61,841 bases of DNA from Gammaproteobacteria bacterium (GTDB taxonomy: Bacteria; Pseudomonadota; Gammaproteobacteria; Steroidobacterales; GCA-2729495): contig JASJBD010000012.1 in assembly GCA_030066665.1 (NCBI GenBank), positions 1 to 61,841 of the forward strand, read 5' to 3'. Below, in pieces: positions 1 to 8,335 of this stretch; positions within the stretch are counted from its first letter, which is position 1; each line of letters starts with the position of its first letter. A program made the position numbers and the translations under genes. The notes under the pieces were generated by a model that searched no databases, was not told the DNA's origin, and saw nothing but the letters and a program-made list of their open reading frames with translations.

Positions 1-481
1 GGCCGTGCAGGAACAGTTGCCGCAGTGGCTGGCCGATCTGCAGATCGAATCGTGCCTGCGCCGACTCGCCGGTGAGACCCGAAAAGGCCCCGGTGATTGC
101 CAGGCCAAGGTAATCGAGGGACCAGGCCGCCACCACCGCGTAATAGGTCATGCCGAGAAATGGCACCAATACGCTGAGCCAGCCGATGCTTTTCCAGAAT
201 GGTGAGTAGTTGCCCTCACCGACAAGCCGCTGCATGGTGCCGACCGCGCTCTGCCCGCCGCGGCGGCCAACGACCATTTCACCGACCATTACCGGCAACC
301 CGAGCAGAAACACGAAGCCGAGATAGATCAGTACAAAACCAGCGCCGCCATTCTGGCCAGCGATATAGGGAAAACGCCACAAATTACCGAGACCTACCGC
401 AGCGCCAATCGTGGCCAGCATGAATGCGCGGCGGGAGGTCCAGTGTTCGTGCTGGAATGCAGTACCGGAGGCGGTCGCCAT
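1..481 (-). CDS. Sodium-dependent transporter of the NSS (SNF) family, C-terminally cut by window edge
   Basis: The 160 visible residues are the N-terminus of a neurotransmitter:sodium symporter. Residues 32-39 read GNLWRFPY, the hallmark of transmembrane helix 1, where the family binds sodium and substrate. A second hydrophobic segment at about 48-66 is followed by GEMVVGRRGG, also typical of LeuT relatives. Family members import amino acids or related amines with sodium across the inner membrane; the substrate cannot be read from this fragment. The gene diverges from the MarR gene across about 100 bases, so the two may share a control region. The ATG start is directly followed by coding sequence of the expected family N-terminus. 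Confidence 0.9.
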   Translation of the reverse strand, partial: MATASGTAFQHEHWTSRRAFMLATIGAAVGLGNLWRFPYIAGQNGGAGFVLIYLGFVFLLGLPVMVGEMVVGRRGGQSAVGTMQRLVGEGNYSPFWKSIGWLSVLVPFLGMTYYAVVAAWSLDYLGLAITGAFSGLTGESAQARFDLQIGQPLRQLFLHG

Positions 482-581
482 GTCAGTTCAGGACATGCTA
501 AATTTCAGCTAGCTACATGCAAATGAATATATCTGAATTGCCTAGTGAGTAAAAGCGCTGGCACTTCGGGAGCGAGTTGAT

Positions 582-1061
582 ATGACGGGCAAGCGCCGCC
601 GCCGGGGCAATAAGTGGCTTGAAGACTACGTTCCCTACCAGATCTACCGCATCACGAATCGCCTCAATCAGCGCCTGCGAACCCGGCTGCATCGCCAACC
701 AATCAGCGTCAGCCGCTGGCGGGTACTCGGCGTGTTGCGCGCGGGCGGGACGCTGACGATCAACGAGATCGCGGAGATGGCCGTCATGGAACAGCCCACC
801 GTGAGCCGGACCGTAGATCGGCTGGTGCGTGATGGCCTGGTGTCGCGGCAGGCCGCCAAGCGCGATTCACGCTATGTGGAAGCAAGCCTGACCGACGCGG
901 GCAAAAAAGCGTTCAAGGCGATTTATCCAATCGCCGTCGAGCATCAGACCAAAGCGTTACGCGGATTCAGTGACTCGGAAGTCACCCTGCTAAGCGAATT
1001 TCTGCACCGTATCCACGAAAACATCTATGCCGAATCCGATGACGCGGAGGGCTCCGTCTAG
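582..1061 (+). CDS. MarR-family transcriptional regulator
   Basis: A 159-residue winged-helix protein. The segment TINEIAEMAVMEQPTVSRTV fits the recognition-helix region of MarR proteins and is followed by the wing with KRDSRYVEASLTDAG, the usual D-x-R wing signature. MarR proteins are dimeric repressors released by small aromatic or other ligands. The ATG at 582 has a GGGAG-like ribosome site about 10 bases upstream. It is the first gene of a tight plus-strand run and diverges from the NSS transporter, so it probably controls one or both. The 482-581 spacer holds AT-rich sequence, with a TTCAG and CTGAA pair as a possible operator, but no convincing consensus promoter. Confidence 0.9.
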   Translation: MTGKRRRRGNKWLEDYVPYQIYRITNRLNQRLRTRLHRQPISVSRWRVLGVLRAGGTLTINEIAEMAVMEQPTVSRTVDRLVRDGLVSRQAAKRDSRYVEASLTDAGKKAFKAIYPIAVEHQTKALRGFSDSEVTLLSEFLHRIHENIYAESDDAEGSV

Positions 1062-1070
1062 TCGTTCTCC

Positions 1071-2192
1071 ATGCATGTCGAGATTCACAAGCTTTTCCAA
1101 CAGTTCCAGACTGCGCTTGCACGACGACCGCAAGCATCGATCGTGGAATCACTCACCGAACCGCCGAAACTTGGCGATTTTATGGACCGGCTCGACCCGA
1201 ACTTGAGACTGGACTGGTCGGGCCAGTCCTTTCACGGCCTGCCGAGCCTGCGGCACAAAGTCCTGCAGCGCATGGAACTCGCCGATGCCTGTTCAATCGA
1301 CGACGTGTTGATCACGGCTGGCACCGCGGAAGCCAACTTCCTGGCGATCATGCAGCTCGTCCAGCCCGGTGATGAAATGATTGTCGATACGCCCGGGTGG
1401 CCGCAGCCACTGGTCCTGGCAAATGCCATTGGCGCAAAACTCCACACGCTACCGCGCGACGAGTCGCGTGGCTGGGCCATAGACCTCGATCAGCTCGCGA
1501 ATCTCATCGGCGACAACACTCGATTGGTTTTTCTGTGCAATCCCAACAATCCCACCGGTCACCTCATTCCGGTGGAGGAATTGCGGAAGGTGGTGCAACT
1601 GGTCGATCGCGTCGGTGCCTATCTGCTGACCGACGAGGTCTACCGCGGCCTGGAGTGGGGTGAGGAAAAAACGCCGTCATCGGCCGCCCTGTATGAGCGT
1701 GGTATCAGCACCGGTAGCGTATCCAAGGTGCTGGGCTTGCAGGGCATCCGTATCGGTTGGCTGGTGTGCCGGGATCCGGCAGTTATCACTGACGCCATCG
1801 TGCTGCGCGAGGACAGCAGTGAAATCATGAACATCATGGGTGAGGCAATCGCCGACATTGCGCTGGGTGACGACTACTATCCAGACGCGATTTCGCGGGC
1901 ACGGCAAACAGGCCGGCACAATCTCGAACTCATCGACCGCTTGATTCAGGCACAGGCTGCGCTCGATTGGCAGCGTCCGGCGGCCGGTCTGATCGGCTTT
2001 GCCCGATTGCAGCTGGACATAAGTGCGGACGAATTCTCTGCGCGCCTTCTGGATGCGCCCTACGACACGTTCGTGATGCCGGGATCGGCCTACGATCGCC
2101 CGCAGCATCTACGCCTTGGCGGCGGTGGTACAACCGCGAGACTGGAAGATGGTCTGCAACGGCTGGGCAATTTCCTGGCTACGCTGCAATGA
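1071..2192 (+). CDS. PLP-dependent class I/II aminotransferase
   Basis: A 373-residue fold-type I PLP enzyme. NPNNPTG at residues 157-163, the PLP-ring aspartate in TDEVY (D188), and the Schiff-base lysine in GSVSK (K219) followed by GIRIGW are all present. Such enzymes transfer an amino group between an amino acid and a 2-oxo acid in the cytoplasm. It begins 9 bases after the MarR stop and lies 13 bases before the threonine-aldolase-like gene, so it is almost certainly co-transcribed. The exact substrate is not evident. Its neighbours (PhzF, dioxygenase, lyase) suggest a role on an unusual amino acid, not general nitrogen metabolism. Confidence 0.88.
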   Translation: MHVEIHKLFQQFQTALARRPQASIVESLTEPPKLGDFMDRLDPNLRLDWSGQSFHGLPSLRHKVLQRMELADACSIDDVLITAGTAEANFLAIMQLVQPGDEMIVDTPGWPQPLVLANAIGAKLHTLPRDESRGWAIDLDQLANLIGDNTRLVFLCNPNNPTGHLIPVEELRKVVQLVDRVGAYLLTDEVYRGLEWGEEKTPSSAALYERGISTGSVSKVLGLQGIRIGWLVCRDPAVITDAIVLREDSSEIMNIMGEAIADIALGDDYYPDAISRARQTGRHNLELIDRLIQAQAALDWQRPAAGLIGFARLQLDISADEFSARLLDAPYDTFVMPGSAYDRPQHLRLGGGGTTARLEDGLQRLGNFLATLQ

Positions 2193-2205
2193 CTAGGAGC
2201 CTGCA

Positions 2206-3234
2206 ATGAAAACCGTGGATCTGCGCTCGGATACTTTCACGCTGCCCGATGACGGCATGCGCAAAGCGATTCAGGCGGCGGAGGTTGGCAACTCAGCCTT
2301 TGGTGAAGACCCGTCCGTGAACCGTCTCGAAGAGACCATCGCCGACTATTTCGGCATGGAGGGCGGCATTTTCCTTCCCTCCGCTACCATGGCCGGCCAG
2401 ATCGCCTTCAAGGTTTGGACGCGGCCGGGCGACTACATCATCATTGAGGAATACGGGCACGGTTACTACTTTGAAACCGGCGCAATGGGTCTGATAAGCG
2501 GGGCTATGCCGCGGCTGTTGCCGGGTGAGCGCGGTATTCTCGACCCCGACGATATTCGCGACAATATCGAGCACATTGAACATCACTACGGCCGCGCCGC
2601 ACTGGCGGTACTCGAAAATACGTCGAACTACGGCGGCGGGACGATATATCCGCAAGCGGTACTGGATCGCATCTTCAAGATCAGTAAGTCCGAAAAGCTG
2701 CCGATTCACGTCGACGGTGCGCGAATCTGGAATGCGATCGTCGAGACCGGGGTCGACCCCCGCCGCGTCGCGCCGCCGAACGGGTCAATGTCGGTGTGCT
2801 TCTCGAAAGGCCTGGGTGCGCCAATTGGTGCAGTTCTGCTCGGCTCGAAGGATTTCATTACCGAGGCCCGCCGCGTACAAGGCATGCTGGGCGGCGTCAT
2901 GCGCCAGGTGGGCTTCATGGCCGCAGCGGCACAGTACGGATTTGAGCACAACATGCACCGGCTAGAGCAAGATCACACAAACGCCCGGCTGATCGCTGAA
3001 GGTCTGGCGGACAATGCGGCCATCGAGCTCAATCCCGTGCACGTAAAAACCAATATTCTCTACTTCCGTGTCCGTGACGGTGCGAAACGCGCCGCACGGC
3101 TGATCGGCGATCTGGAAACCTGTGGCGTGAAGGCATGGAATCTCGGGGATCTGGTCCGGCTGGTGACCTGCCTTAACGTCGACCAGCAAGACTGTGAGTA
3201 CGCGGTCGAAAAGTTGAATGAAATGCTGAGGTAA
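2206..3234 (+). CDS. Threonine aldolase-family (beta-eliminating lyase) PLP enzyme
   Basis: The 342-residue protein opens with VDLRSDTFTLP, the typical start of low-specificity L-threonine aldolases. It keeps the GEDPSVN segment, the PLP aspartate in HVDGARIWNA (D170) and the lysine in CFSKGLGAPIG (K201). Family enzymes cleave beta-hydroxy amino acids into glycine and an aldehyde, but relatives carry out other beta-eliminations, so the substrate is open. The usual conserved aromatic-His region is altered to EEYGHGYYFE at 81-90, which argues for a divergent specificity. A TAGGAG ribosome site precedes the ATG. It sits between the aminotransferase and the PhzF-like gene. Confidence 0.85.
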   Translation: MKTVDLRSDTFTLPDDGMRKAIQAAEVGNSAFGEDPSVNRLEETIADYFGMEGGIFLPSATMAGQIAFKVWTRPGDYIIIEEYGHGYYFETGAMGLISGAMPRLLPGERGILDPDDIRDNIEHIEHHYGRAALAVLENTSNYGGGTIYPQAVLDRIFKISKSEKLPIHVDGARIWNAIVETGVDPRRVAPPNGSMSVCFSKGLGAPIGAVLLGSKDFITEARRVQGMLGGVMRQVGFMAAAAQYGFEHNMHRLEQDHTNARLIAEGLADNAAIELNPVHVKTNILYFRVRDGAKRAARLIGDLETCGVKAWNLGDLVRLVTCLNVDQQDCEYAVEKLNEMLR

Positions 3235-3243
3235 GAACCAGGG

Positions 3244-4146
3244 ATGTCACGGGGGGCTGACAGTGGTCGGGAAATCTGGCGGGTGAACTCGTTCACCAAC
3301 CGGCCTTTCTCTGGTAATCCGGCGGGCGTGGTTCCTGAAGCAGACGGCTTGAGTGAAACAGCGATGCAGGCGATTGCGGCGGAACTCAACGATGTGTCCG
3401 AGACCGCGTTTATTTCACCCGACCCCGACGGGGAAGCCGACATTCAGCTGCGTTTCTTCACGTCCACCATGGAGGTCGATCTTTGTGGACACGCCACGAT
3501 GGCGGCGCTCTTCGTACTCGCCTGGACCGGCGTCATTACCGGACGTGACGAGACGCGTCGGGTTCGCGCCCGCACGCCGGTGGGCGTGCTGGATCTGGGC
3601 ATGGAATTCGACGGTAATGAACTGGCCTGGGCCACAATGGAGCAACTGGCGCCGGAATTTGCCGCTGCCCCCGGTGCCGACCATGCCGCCGAAGTGCTCG
3701 GATTGCCGCGCGACGCTATTGCAACTGACCTCAACATAGGCTGCTGCAGCACCGGGATCTGGGCCTGCTTCGTGCCTCTCAAGGATCTCGACGCACTCGC
3801 GCAGGTACAAATTCAGCCAGACCTGATCCAGTCGTTGTGGCCCGAGAACGAGGAGCTCAGTGGCGTCTACGCATTCGCGTTTCGTGACTCATATACGACG
3901 CAGGGACGTTTCTTTTCGCCACCGAAGTACGGCATCTTCGAGGACCCGGTCACCGGTACCGCATCCGGCGCCTTGGGTGGTTACCTGATGTCTCAGGATC
4001 GGATTGCCGACACCGTCGAACTGATCGCGCACCAGGGCATTGAAATGGGCCGGGCCGGTCGCGTCCGCGTGAGGCGCAACCCCAACGGCCGCATGGCAAT
4101 CAGCGGCCAGGCGACTCCCGTATTCCACGGCCATTTGTTGGCATAG
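3244..4146 (+). CDS. PhzF-family isomerase/epimerase-like protein
   Basis: A 300-residue protein with the whole PhzF signature: VNSFTNRPFSGNPAGVV at residues 14-30, the catalytic glutamate in SETAF (E53), DLCGHAT near residue 80, and EDPVTGTASGALG near the C-terminus. The fold is that of diaminopimelate epimerase. PhzF itself isomerises a dihydroxyanthranilate in phenazine synthesis, but most relatives act elsewhere and no other phenazine genes are present, so phenazine synthesis should not be assumed. It starts 9 bases after the lyase gene and ends 3 bases before the EthD-like gene. Confidence 0.88.
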   Translation: MSRGADSGREIWRVNSFTNRPFSGNPAGVVPEADGLSETAMQAIAAELNDVSETAFISPDPDGEADIQLRFFTSTMEVDLCGHATMAALFVLAWTGVITGRDETRRVRARTPVGVLDLGMEFDGNELAWATMEQLAPEFAAAPGADHAAEVLGLPRDAIATDLNIGCCSTGIWACFVPLKDLDALAQVQIQPDLIQSLWPENEELSGVYAFAFRDSYTTQGRFFSPPKYGIFEDPVTGTASGALGGYLMSQDRIADTVELIAHQGIEMGRAGRVRVRRNPNGRMAISGQATPVFHGHLLA

Positions 4147-4149
4147 CCG

Positions 4150-4845
4150 ATGATCTCAGTATTCCTGAATTTCGCTGGTCCGCCGTCCGCAACCGACCAG
4201 GCGCGCATGCAATTCACGGCGGCGGCCCTGCCCGGCCTGGTCACGGCGCCCGGACTTCGATTTATCGACATCTATCGGCCGGCGGCCAATGACGTGCCGG
4301 CTTTCCAGGACGGCCCGGGGGCCCCATTGCTGGTGGAGCTAAACCTGGACTCCCTGCAGGATGCAACCCGATTGATCGAGTCTGCGGCATTCAATGAAGC
4401 CCTGGTCCTGGATGTGCTTGGGCATGACGCGGCGACCGTCGATGTATTCCAGTCGGTTCACTATGCGATTCCAGGTCACGCTCAGCCGCCACCAAGAACC
4501 GCGCCGCTGTCTTTCGTGGTGCGATATTACGGCCCGGTCGAAAACGAGGCCGACTTCGTGTCGTTCTATACGCGCAATCATCCACCGCTACTGGCACGAT
4601 TTCCAGGCATTCGCAATGTCCTCTGTTATCTGCCCGTATCGCTCAAGCTTCCCGAGGCTCTTACGGCTTCAGGTGCGTTCCTCGGTAACGAAGTCGTGTT
4701 CGACAGCCTCGATGCCCTGAACACCGCGCTGGCATCGGACGTGCTCGAGCTGGTGAAGGCGGACGGGCGTCGATTCGCATCATTCGGGCACAACACTCAC
4801 CACGCCATGGAACGGGCTACTGTATTCAGGCGCGATGACTCGTGA
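4150..4845 (+). CDS. EthD-like (dimeric alpha-beta barrel) protein
   Basis: A 231-residue protein that appears to be two ferredoxin-like halves. The second half carries SFVVRYYGPVENEADFVSFY followed by RNHPPLLARFPGIRNVLCY, the pattern of EthD-domain proteins (an HxP-type motif in a strand-helix-strand setting). The first half, about residues 1-110, has similar spacing but weaker identity. EthD proteins are small cytoplasmic factors or lyase-like enzymes found beside oxygenases. The gene is packed between the PhzF-like gene and the dioxygenase gene, so it probably acts in the same pathway. The precise reaction is unknown. Confidence 0.7.
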   Translation: MISVFLNFAGPPSATDQARMQFTAAALPGLVTAPGLRFIDIYRPAANDVPAFQDGPGAPLLVELNLDSLQDATRLIESAAFNEALVLDVLGHDAATVDVFQSVHYAIPGHAQPPPRTAPLSFVVRYYGPVENEADFVSFYTRNHPPLLARFPGIRNVLCYLPVSLKLPEALTASGAFLGNEVVFDSLDALNTALASDVLELVKADGRRFASFGHNTHHAMERATVFRRDDS

Positions 4846-4852
4846 AGGCACC

Positions 4853-5677
4853 ATGCACGGTACGCTGAAAACCCGGGCGTTGTCAGACTCGATGGGACTC
4901 GAGGTTCTCAATCTGGACCTGCGCATGGATTTGAATCCCGTCGTAACCGCGTCCCTCGCCAAGTTGCTGTACGAGCATGCCGTGCTCTGCATCAGGGACC
5001 AAGAGTTGTCACCGAAGGACCTGGCGGAATTAGGCGCCGGCTTTGGCTGCTTGATTGAGCACAATGAAGCAGACCTGAGACTGCCCGGTCTGCCGGGCGT
5101 GATGTCCCTGTCCAACGCCGATGACCGCGACGACCGGCAACTCAATGGCGGTGCCCATTGGCATACCGACCTGGTACACAGCGCTGAACCCGCTAGCTTC
5201 ACCATGCTGCATGCCGTTGCAGTGCCTGAACACGGCGGCGGCACGCTGTTTGCCAATCAGGTCGCGGCTTACCAGGATATGACTGACTCACAGCGTGAAC
5301 TGGCCGAGAGCATCACGATCGTGCACTGCTACGAAGGTCGCAGAGACGGCTCCATGCCGCTGTTCGAGCACGACCTCGTTCGCGACCATCCGGTGACCGG
5401 GCGCAAGGCGCTCTACGGCGCCGCTGACACCGGCATTGGCGTGGTCGGTATGCCCGATGCGGAGGCGCGTCGCGTGCTGGATGAGTTCGCTCGTCACGCC
5501 ACGCAAAGCCAGTTCATCTACCGTCACGCCTACCGGCTCAATGACCTGGTGATTTGGGATAACGCGCAGCTTCTGCACTGCGCTGAAACTCTGCATCGGG
5601 CTCGCCAGGCCAACGAGCGACGAATCATGCATCGCGTATCGGTGCGGGGTTGGCCTCAGATCGATGGCCGGGCTTAG
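4853..5677 (+). CDS. TauD/TfdA-family Fe(II)/2-oxoglutarate dioxygenase
   Basis: A 274-residue non-heme iron oxygenase. The facial triad is visible as H104-x-D106 in HWHTDL and the distal histidine H242 in QLLHCAE, and a C-terminal arginine (RRIMHRVSVRG, about 257-265) would bind 2-oxoglutarate. The family hydroxylates or cleaves small acidic or amino-acid-like substrates, as in taurine, 2,4-D or carnitine-precursor breakdown. I chose the ATG at 4853 because GAAGG lies 5-9 bases ahead; an in-frame ATG at 4835 overlaps the EthD-like gene. Its last 14 bases overlap the transporter that follows. Confidence 0.88.
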   Translation: MHGTLKTRALSDSMGLEVLNLDLRMDLNPVVTASLAKLLYEHAVLCIRDQELSPKDLAELGAGFGCLIEHNEADLRLPGLPGVMSLSNADDRDDRQLNGGAHWHTDLVHSAEPASFTMLHAVAVPEHGGGTLFANQVAAYQDMTDSQRELAESITIVHCYEGRRDGSMPLFEHDLVRDHPVTGRKALYGAADTGIGVVGMPDAEARRVLDEFARHATQSQFIYRHAYRLNDLVIWDNAQLLHCAETLHRARQANERRIMHRVSVRGWPQIDGRA

Positions 5678-6938
5678 CCAGTTCCGTCACGCATTCGGGC
5701 CCGGCTTGCTGTTCGCCGGAACCGCGATTGGACTGTCGCATCTCGTCCAATCCACCCGCGCCGGCGCCACCTATGGCGTCGCCATCGGTATGGTAATCCT
5801 GCTAATCCATGTACTGAAGTACCCGTTGTTCCGGTTCGGTGCCTACTACACCGCCGCATCGGGGGAGTCCCTGGTCGAGGGATATCGGCGCCAGGGAGTA
5901 TTTGCCGTATGGCTGCTGCTCGGCGCAATGCTCGCGTACGTGTTCTTTGCCGTCGGGGCGATCGGCATGCTGACCGCTGGACTGATTCAGACTGCCATTG
6001 GGCTGGACATCGACGTGCGTATTTCCGGCGCCGTCATTCTCGTGGCGGGGGCGATCTTTCTGATAGTCGGCCGGTTTCACTGGCTCGACCTGGTCAACAA
6101 AGTGCTTATTGCCGTGCTGTCGATTTCGACCATTACGGCCGCGGCGATGTCGCTGCCGCGGCTCGGCGCTCCCGGTTGGACGTTTCACGCCGGAGACCTC
6201 GACCTGAAGTTTCTGTTATTTATCGCTGCACTCGGTGGATTCATGCCGGTATCCTCGGATGCATCCGTCTGGCAATCCGTCTGGACGGTCGCCAAGGCGA
6301 AGGATGCCGGGGTAGAGCCGGATCGTCGGGCTGTTCTTGCCGACTTCAACATCGGTTACTGGGGGGCCGCGTTTTTCGCCGTGTGCTTCCTGATCATGGG
6401 CGCAGCCATCATGCGGCCCGCCGGCATCGAGCCGGCTGCGCAGGCCGCACCGTTTGCCGGCCAGCTGATCGCCCTCTACGAGTCGGCGCTCGGTGGCTGG
6501 GCCGCACCGCTGATCGCCGCGTCGGTGATTTCGGTAATGTTGAGCACGACGCTGACTGGCCTCGATGCGCTGCCTCGGGTATTCGTCGCCATTACACGCG
6601 TGCTGCGGGGCGAACCCGTTGGCATGGTCACGAAAGTGCGACTCGATGGCACCCCGGCGTATCGTTTCTATCTGTTAGTACTGGTCGGTGGCGCCATCAT
6701 CCTGATGGCGTTTTTGGCATCGTCGTTCAGACGGTTTCTGGATTTTGGCACGACGGTGGCGTTCCTCGTCGCGCCAGTGATTGCCATTCTGAATCATCGT
6801 GCCGTCTTCAATGGGCCGATGCTGGCGCATGCCCGGCCTGGAGCGGCGATGAAAGCCTGGAGCATCGTTGGCATTCTGACGTTCACAGGTTTTACCGTGA
6901 CGTATCTATGGCTATTGATCGGTGGCTATCTGGACTAG
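5664..6938 (+). CDS. Nramp-like multi-spanning transporter lacking the metal-binding motif
   Basis: A 424-residue membrane protein with about eleven hydrophobic segments. The first helix, FGPGLLFAGTAIGLSHLVQS, lines up with helix 1 of Nramp/MntH proteins, including the following RAGATYG. However, the metal-coordinating DPGN is replaced by GLSH at residues 23-26, and the helix 6 MPH becomes MPV (in GGFMPVSSDAS). A classical divalent metal role is therefore unlikely; Nramp-related proteins with other cargo are known. The start overlaps the dioxygenase by 14 bases, so it is translationally coupled and probably moves the pathway substrate or product. Its stop overlaps the stop of the convergent FAD oxidase by 3 bases. 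Confidence 0.8.
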   Translation: MAGLSQFRHAFGPGLLFAGTAIGLSHLVQSTRAGATYGVAIGMVILLIHVLKYPLFRFGAYYTAASGESLVEGYRRQGVFAVWLLLGAMLAYVFFAVGAIGMLTAGLIQTAIGLDIDVRISGAVILVAGAIFLIVGRFHWLDLVNKVLIAVLSISTITAAAMSLPRLGAPGWTFHAGDLDLKFLLFIAALGGFMPVSSDASVWQSVWTVAKAKDAGVEPDRRAVLADFNIGYWGAAFFAVCFLIMGAAIMRPAGIEPAAQAAPFAGQLIALYESALGGWAAPLIAASVISVMLSTTLTGLDALPRVFVAITRVLRGEPVGMVTKVRLDGTPAYRFYLLVLVGGAIILMAFLASSFRRFLDFGTTVAFLVAPVIAILNHRAVFNGPMLAHARPGAAMKAWSIVGILTFTGFTVTYLWLLIGGYLD

Positions 6939-8335
6939 CCAGACGTTGGCGGTAGCAACTTGCCCGGATTCATGATCTCGTTGGGGTCGACTGCGCGCTT
7001 GATTGTGCGCATCAGATCGACCGCATCTGGCCCGAACTCAGACTCGAGATATTTCCGCTTGCCGAGCCCGATCGCGTGCTCACCGGTGCAGGTCCCGTCC
7101 ATATCAAGCGCACGTTCGACCAGGCGCGCCGACAGTTCCTGCACCTGCTCATACTGCGCCGGCTCGTCGGCATCAATCAGGAACACGTAGTGAAAATTCC
7201 CGTCGCCAACGTGCCCGGTCAACATCGTTGTCAGTTCGGGATAACGCGCCGCATCCTCCTGAGTGGCTTGAATGCACTCTGCAAGCCGTGATATCGGCAC
7301 ACAGACATCCGTTGCATAGGCTTTGCAGCCAGGCTTTAGCGCCATCGCCGCATAAGCGGCGTCATGTCGCGCCTGCCACATCTCACGTCGCTCCTGCTCA
7401 TCGGCAGTCCATTGAAACTCTGCTCCACCCCAGTCTGCGGCGATCTCCCCGACGGTCTCGGCCTGTTCGCGCACAGCCGCGGGTGAACCGTGAAACTCGA
7501 GGAACAACGTCGGCTTGGCCGGGTAGGCGGTCCTGGAGTACCGGTTGATTGCATCCATCTGGGCCGCATCCAGCAACTCGATGCGCGCAATCGGCACTCC
7601 CGCCTGCATCGTTGCCATCGTCGTCTGGGTCGCGCCTTCGACTTCCTCGAAGCAGACGCGCGCGGCGGAAACCGCTTCGGGCCGCCCATGCAGGCGCAAC
7701 GTCAACTCCACGATGATGCCAAGGGTACCTTCAGAGCCGACGAGCAAACGCGTCAGGTCGTAGCCGGCAGCAGACTTCCGGGCCCGACGACCGGTGCTTA
7801 CAACGCTGCCGTCCGGGAGCACGGCTTTCAGGGACAGCACATTCTCACGCATCGTGCCGTAGCGAACGGCATTTGTACCAGATGCGCGCGTAGCCGCCAT
7901 ACCGCCGAGCGATGCATCGGCACCCGGATCGATCGGAAAGTAAAGCCCGGTATCCCTGAGGTAGCTGTTCAACTGTTTGCGGGTAACGCCCGCCTGGACC
8001 GTACATGTCAGGTCGTCGGTATGCACAGCGACTATCTGGTCCATTCGCGACACATCGATGCAAATGCCGCCATGCACTGCGACGGTGCCGCCCTCCATTC
8101 CCGTCCCGGTGCCAAACGGGACGACGGGCACGCGATTTTCGTTGCACGTGCTCAGGATCGCTGCAACCTCGTCGATGTCTTTCGGGTAACAAACCGCATC
8201 GGGTAGCCGGGGCTCATGCCAGGACTCGTCATGGCTGTGATGCTCGCGCTGCGAGTGGCTCTCGGTGACGCGGTCACCCAGTCGAGCCTGCAAAGCCGCC
8301 AGTGTTCGAGTCAGATTTTCTGCCGTGTCAGTCAT
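6935..8335 (-). CDS. FAD-binding oxidase of the GlcD / D-lactate dehydrogenase (LDHD) family
   Basis: A 466-residue flavoprotein with the PCMH-type FAD domain. PFGTGTGMEGGTVAVHGGI and DPGADASLGGMAATRASG are the FAD-binding loops, and the C-terminal GEHAIGLGKRKYL and DPNEIMNPGKLLP are the family signatures. Members oxidise D-2-hydroxy acids and pass electrons to quinone or cytochrome. Its start shares ATGA with the stop of the preceding alpha-hydroxyacid oxidase, so the two are coupled. Together they could oxidise both enantiomers of a 2-hydroxy acid. It is the last gene of the minus-strand run that starts at 13558. Confidence 0.9.
   Translation of the reverse strand: MTDTAENLTRTLAALQARLGDRVTESHSQREHHSHDESWHEPRLPDAVCYPKDIDEVAAILSTCNENRVPVVPFGTGTGMEGGTVAVHGGICIDVSRMDQIVAVHTDDLTCTVQAGVTRKQLNSYLRDTGLYFPIDPGADASLGGMAATRASGTNAVRYGTMRENVLSLKAVLPDGSVVSTGRRARKSAAGYDLTRLLVGSEGTLGIIVELTLRLHGRPEAVSAARVCFEEVEGATQTTMATMQAGVPIARIELLDAAQMDAINRYSRTAYPAKPTLFLEFHGSPAAVREQAETVGEIAADWGGAEFQWTADEQERREMWQARHDAAYAAMALKPGCKAYATDVCVPISRLAECIQATQEDAARYPELTTMLTGHVGDGNFHYVFLIDADEPAQYEQVQELSARLVERALDMDGTCTGEHAIGLGKRKYLESEFGPDAVDLMRTIKRAVDPNEIMNPGKLLPPTSG

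Noticed and set aside
3244..4146. Phenazine biosynthesis cluster based on the PhzF-like gene
   Set aside because: No phzA, B, D, E or G genes are present; PhzF relatives are widespread outside phenazine clusters.
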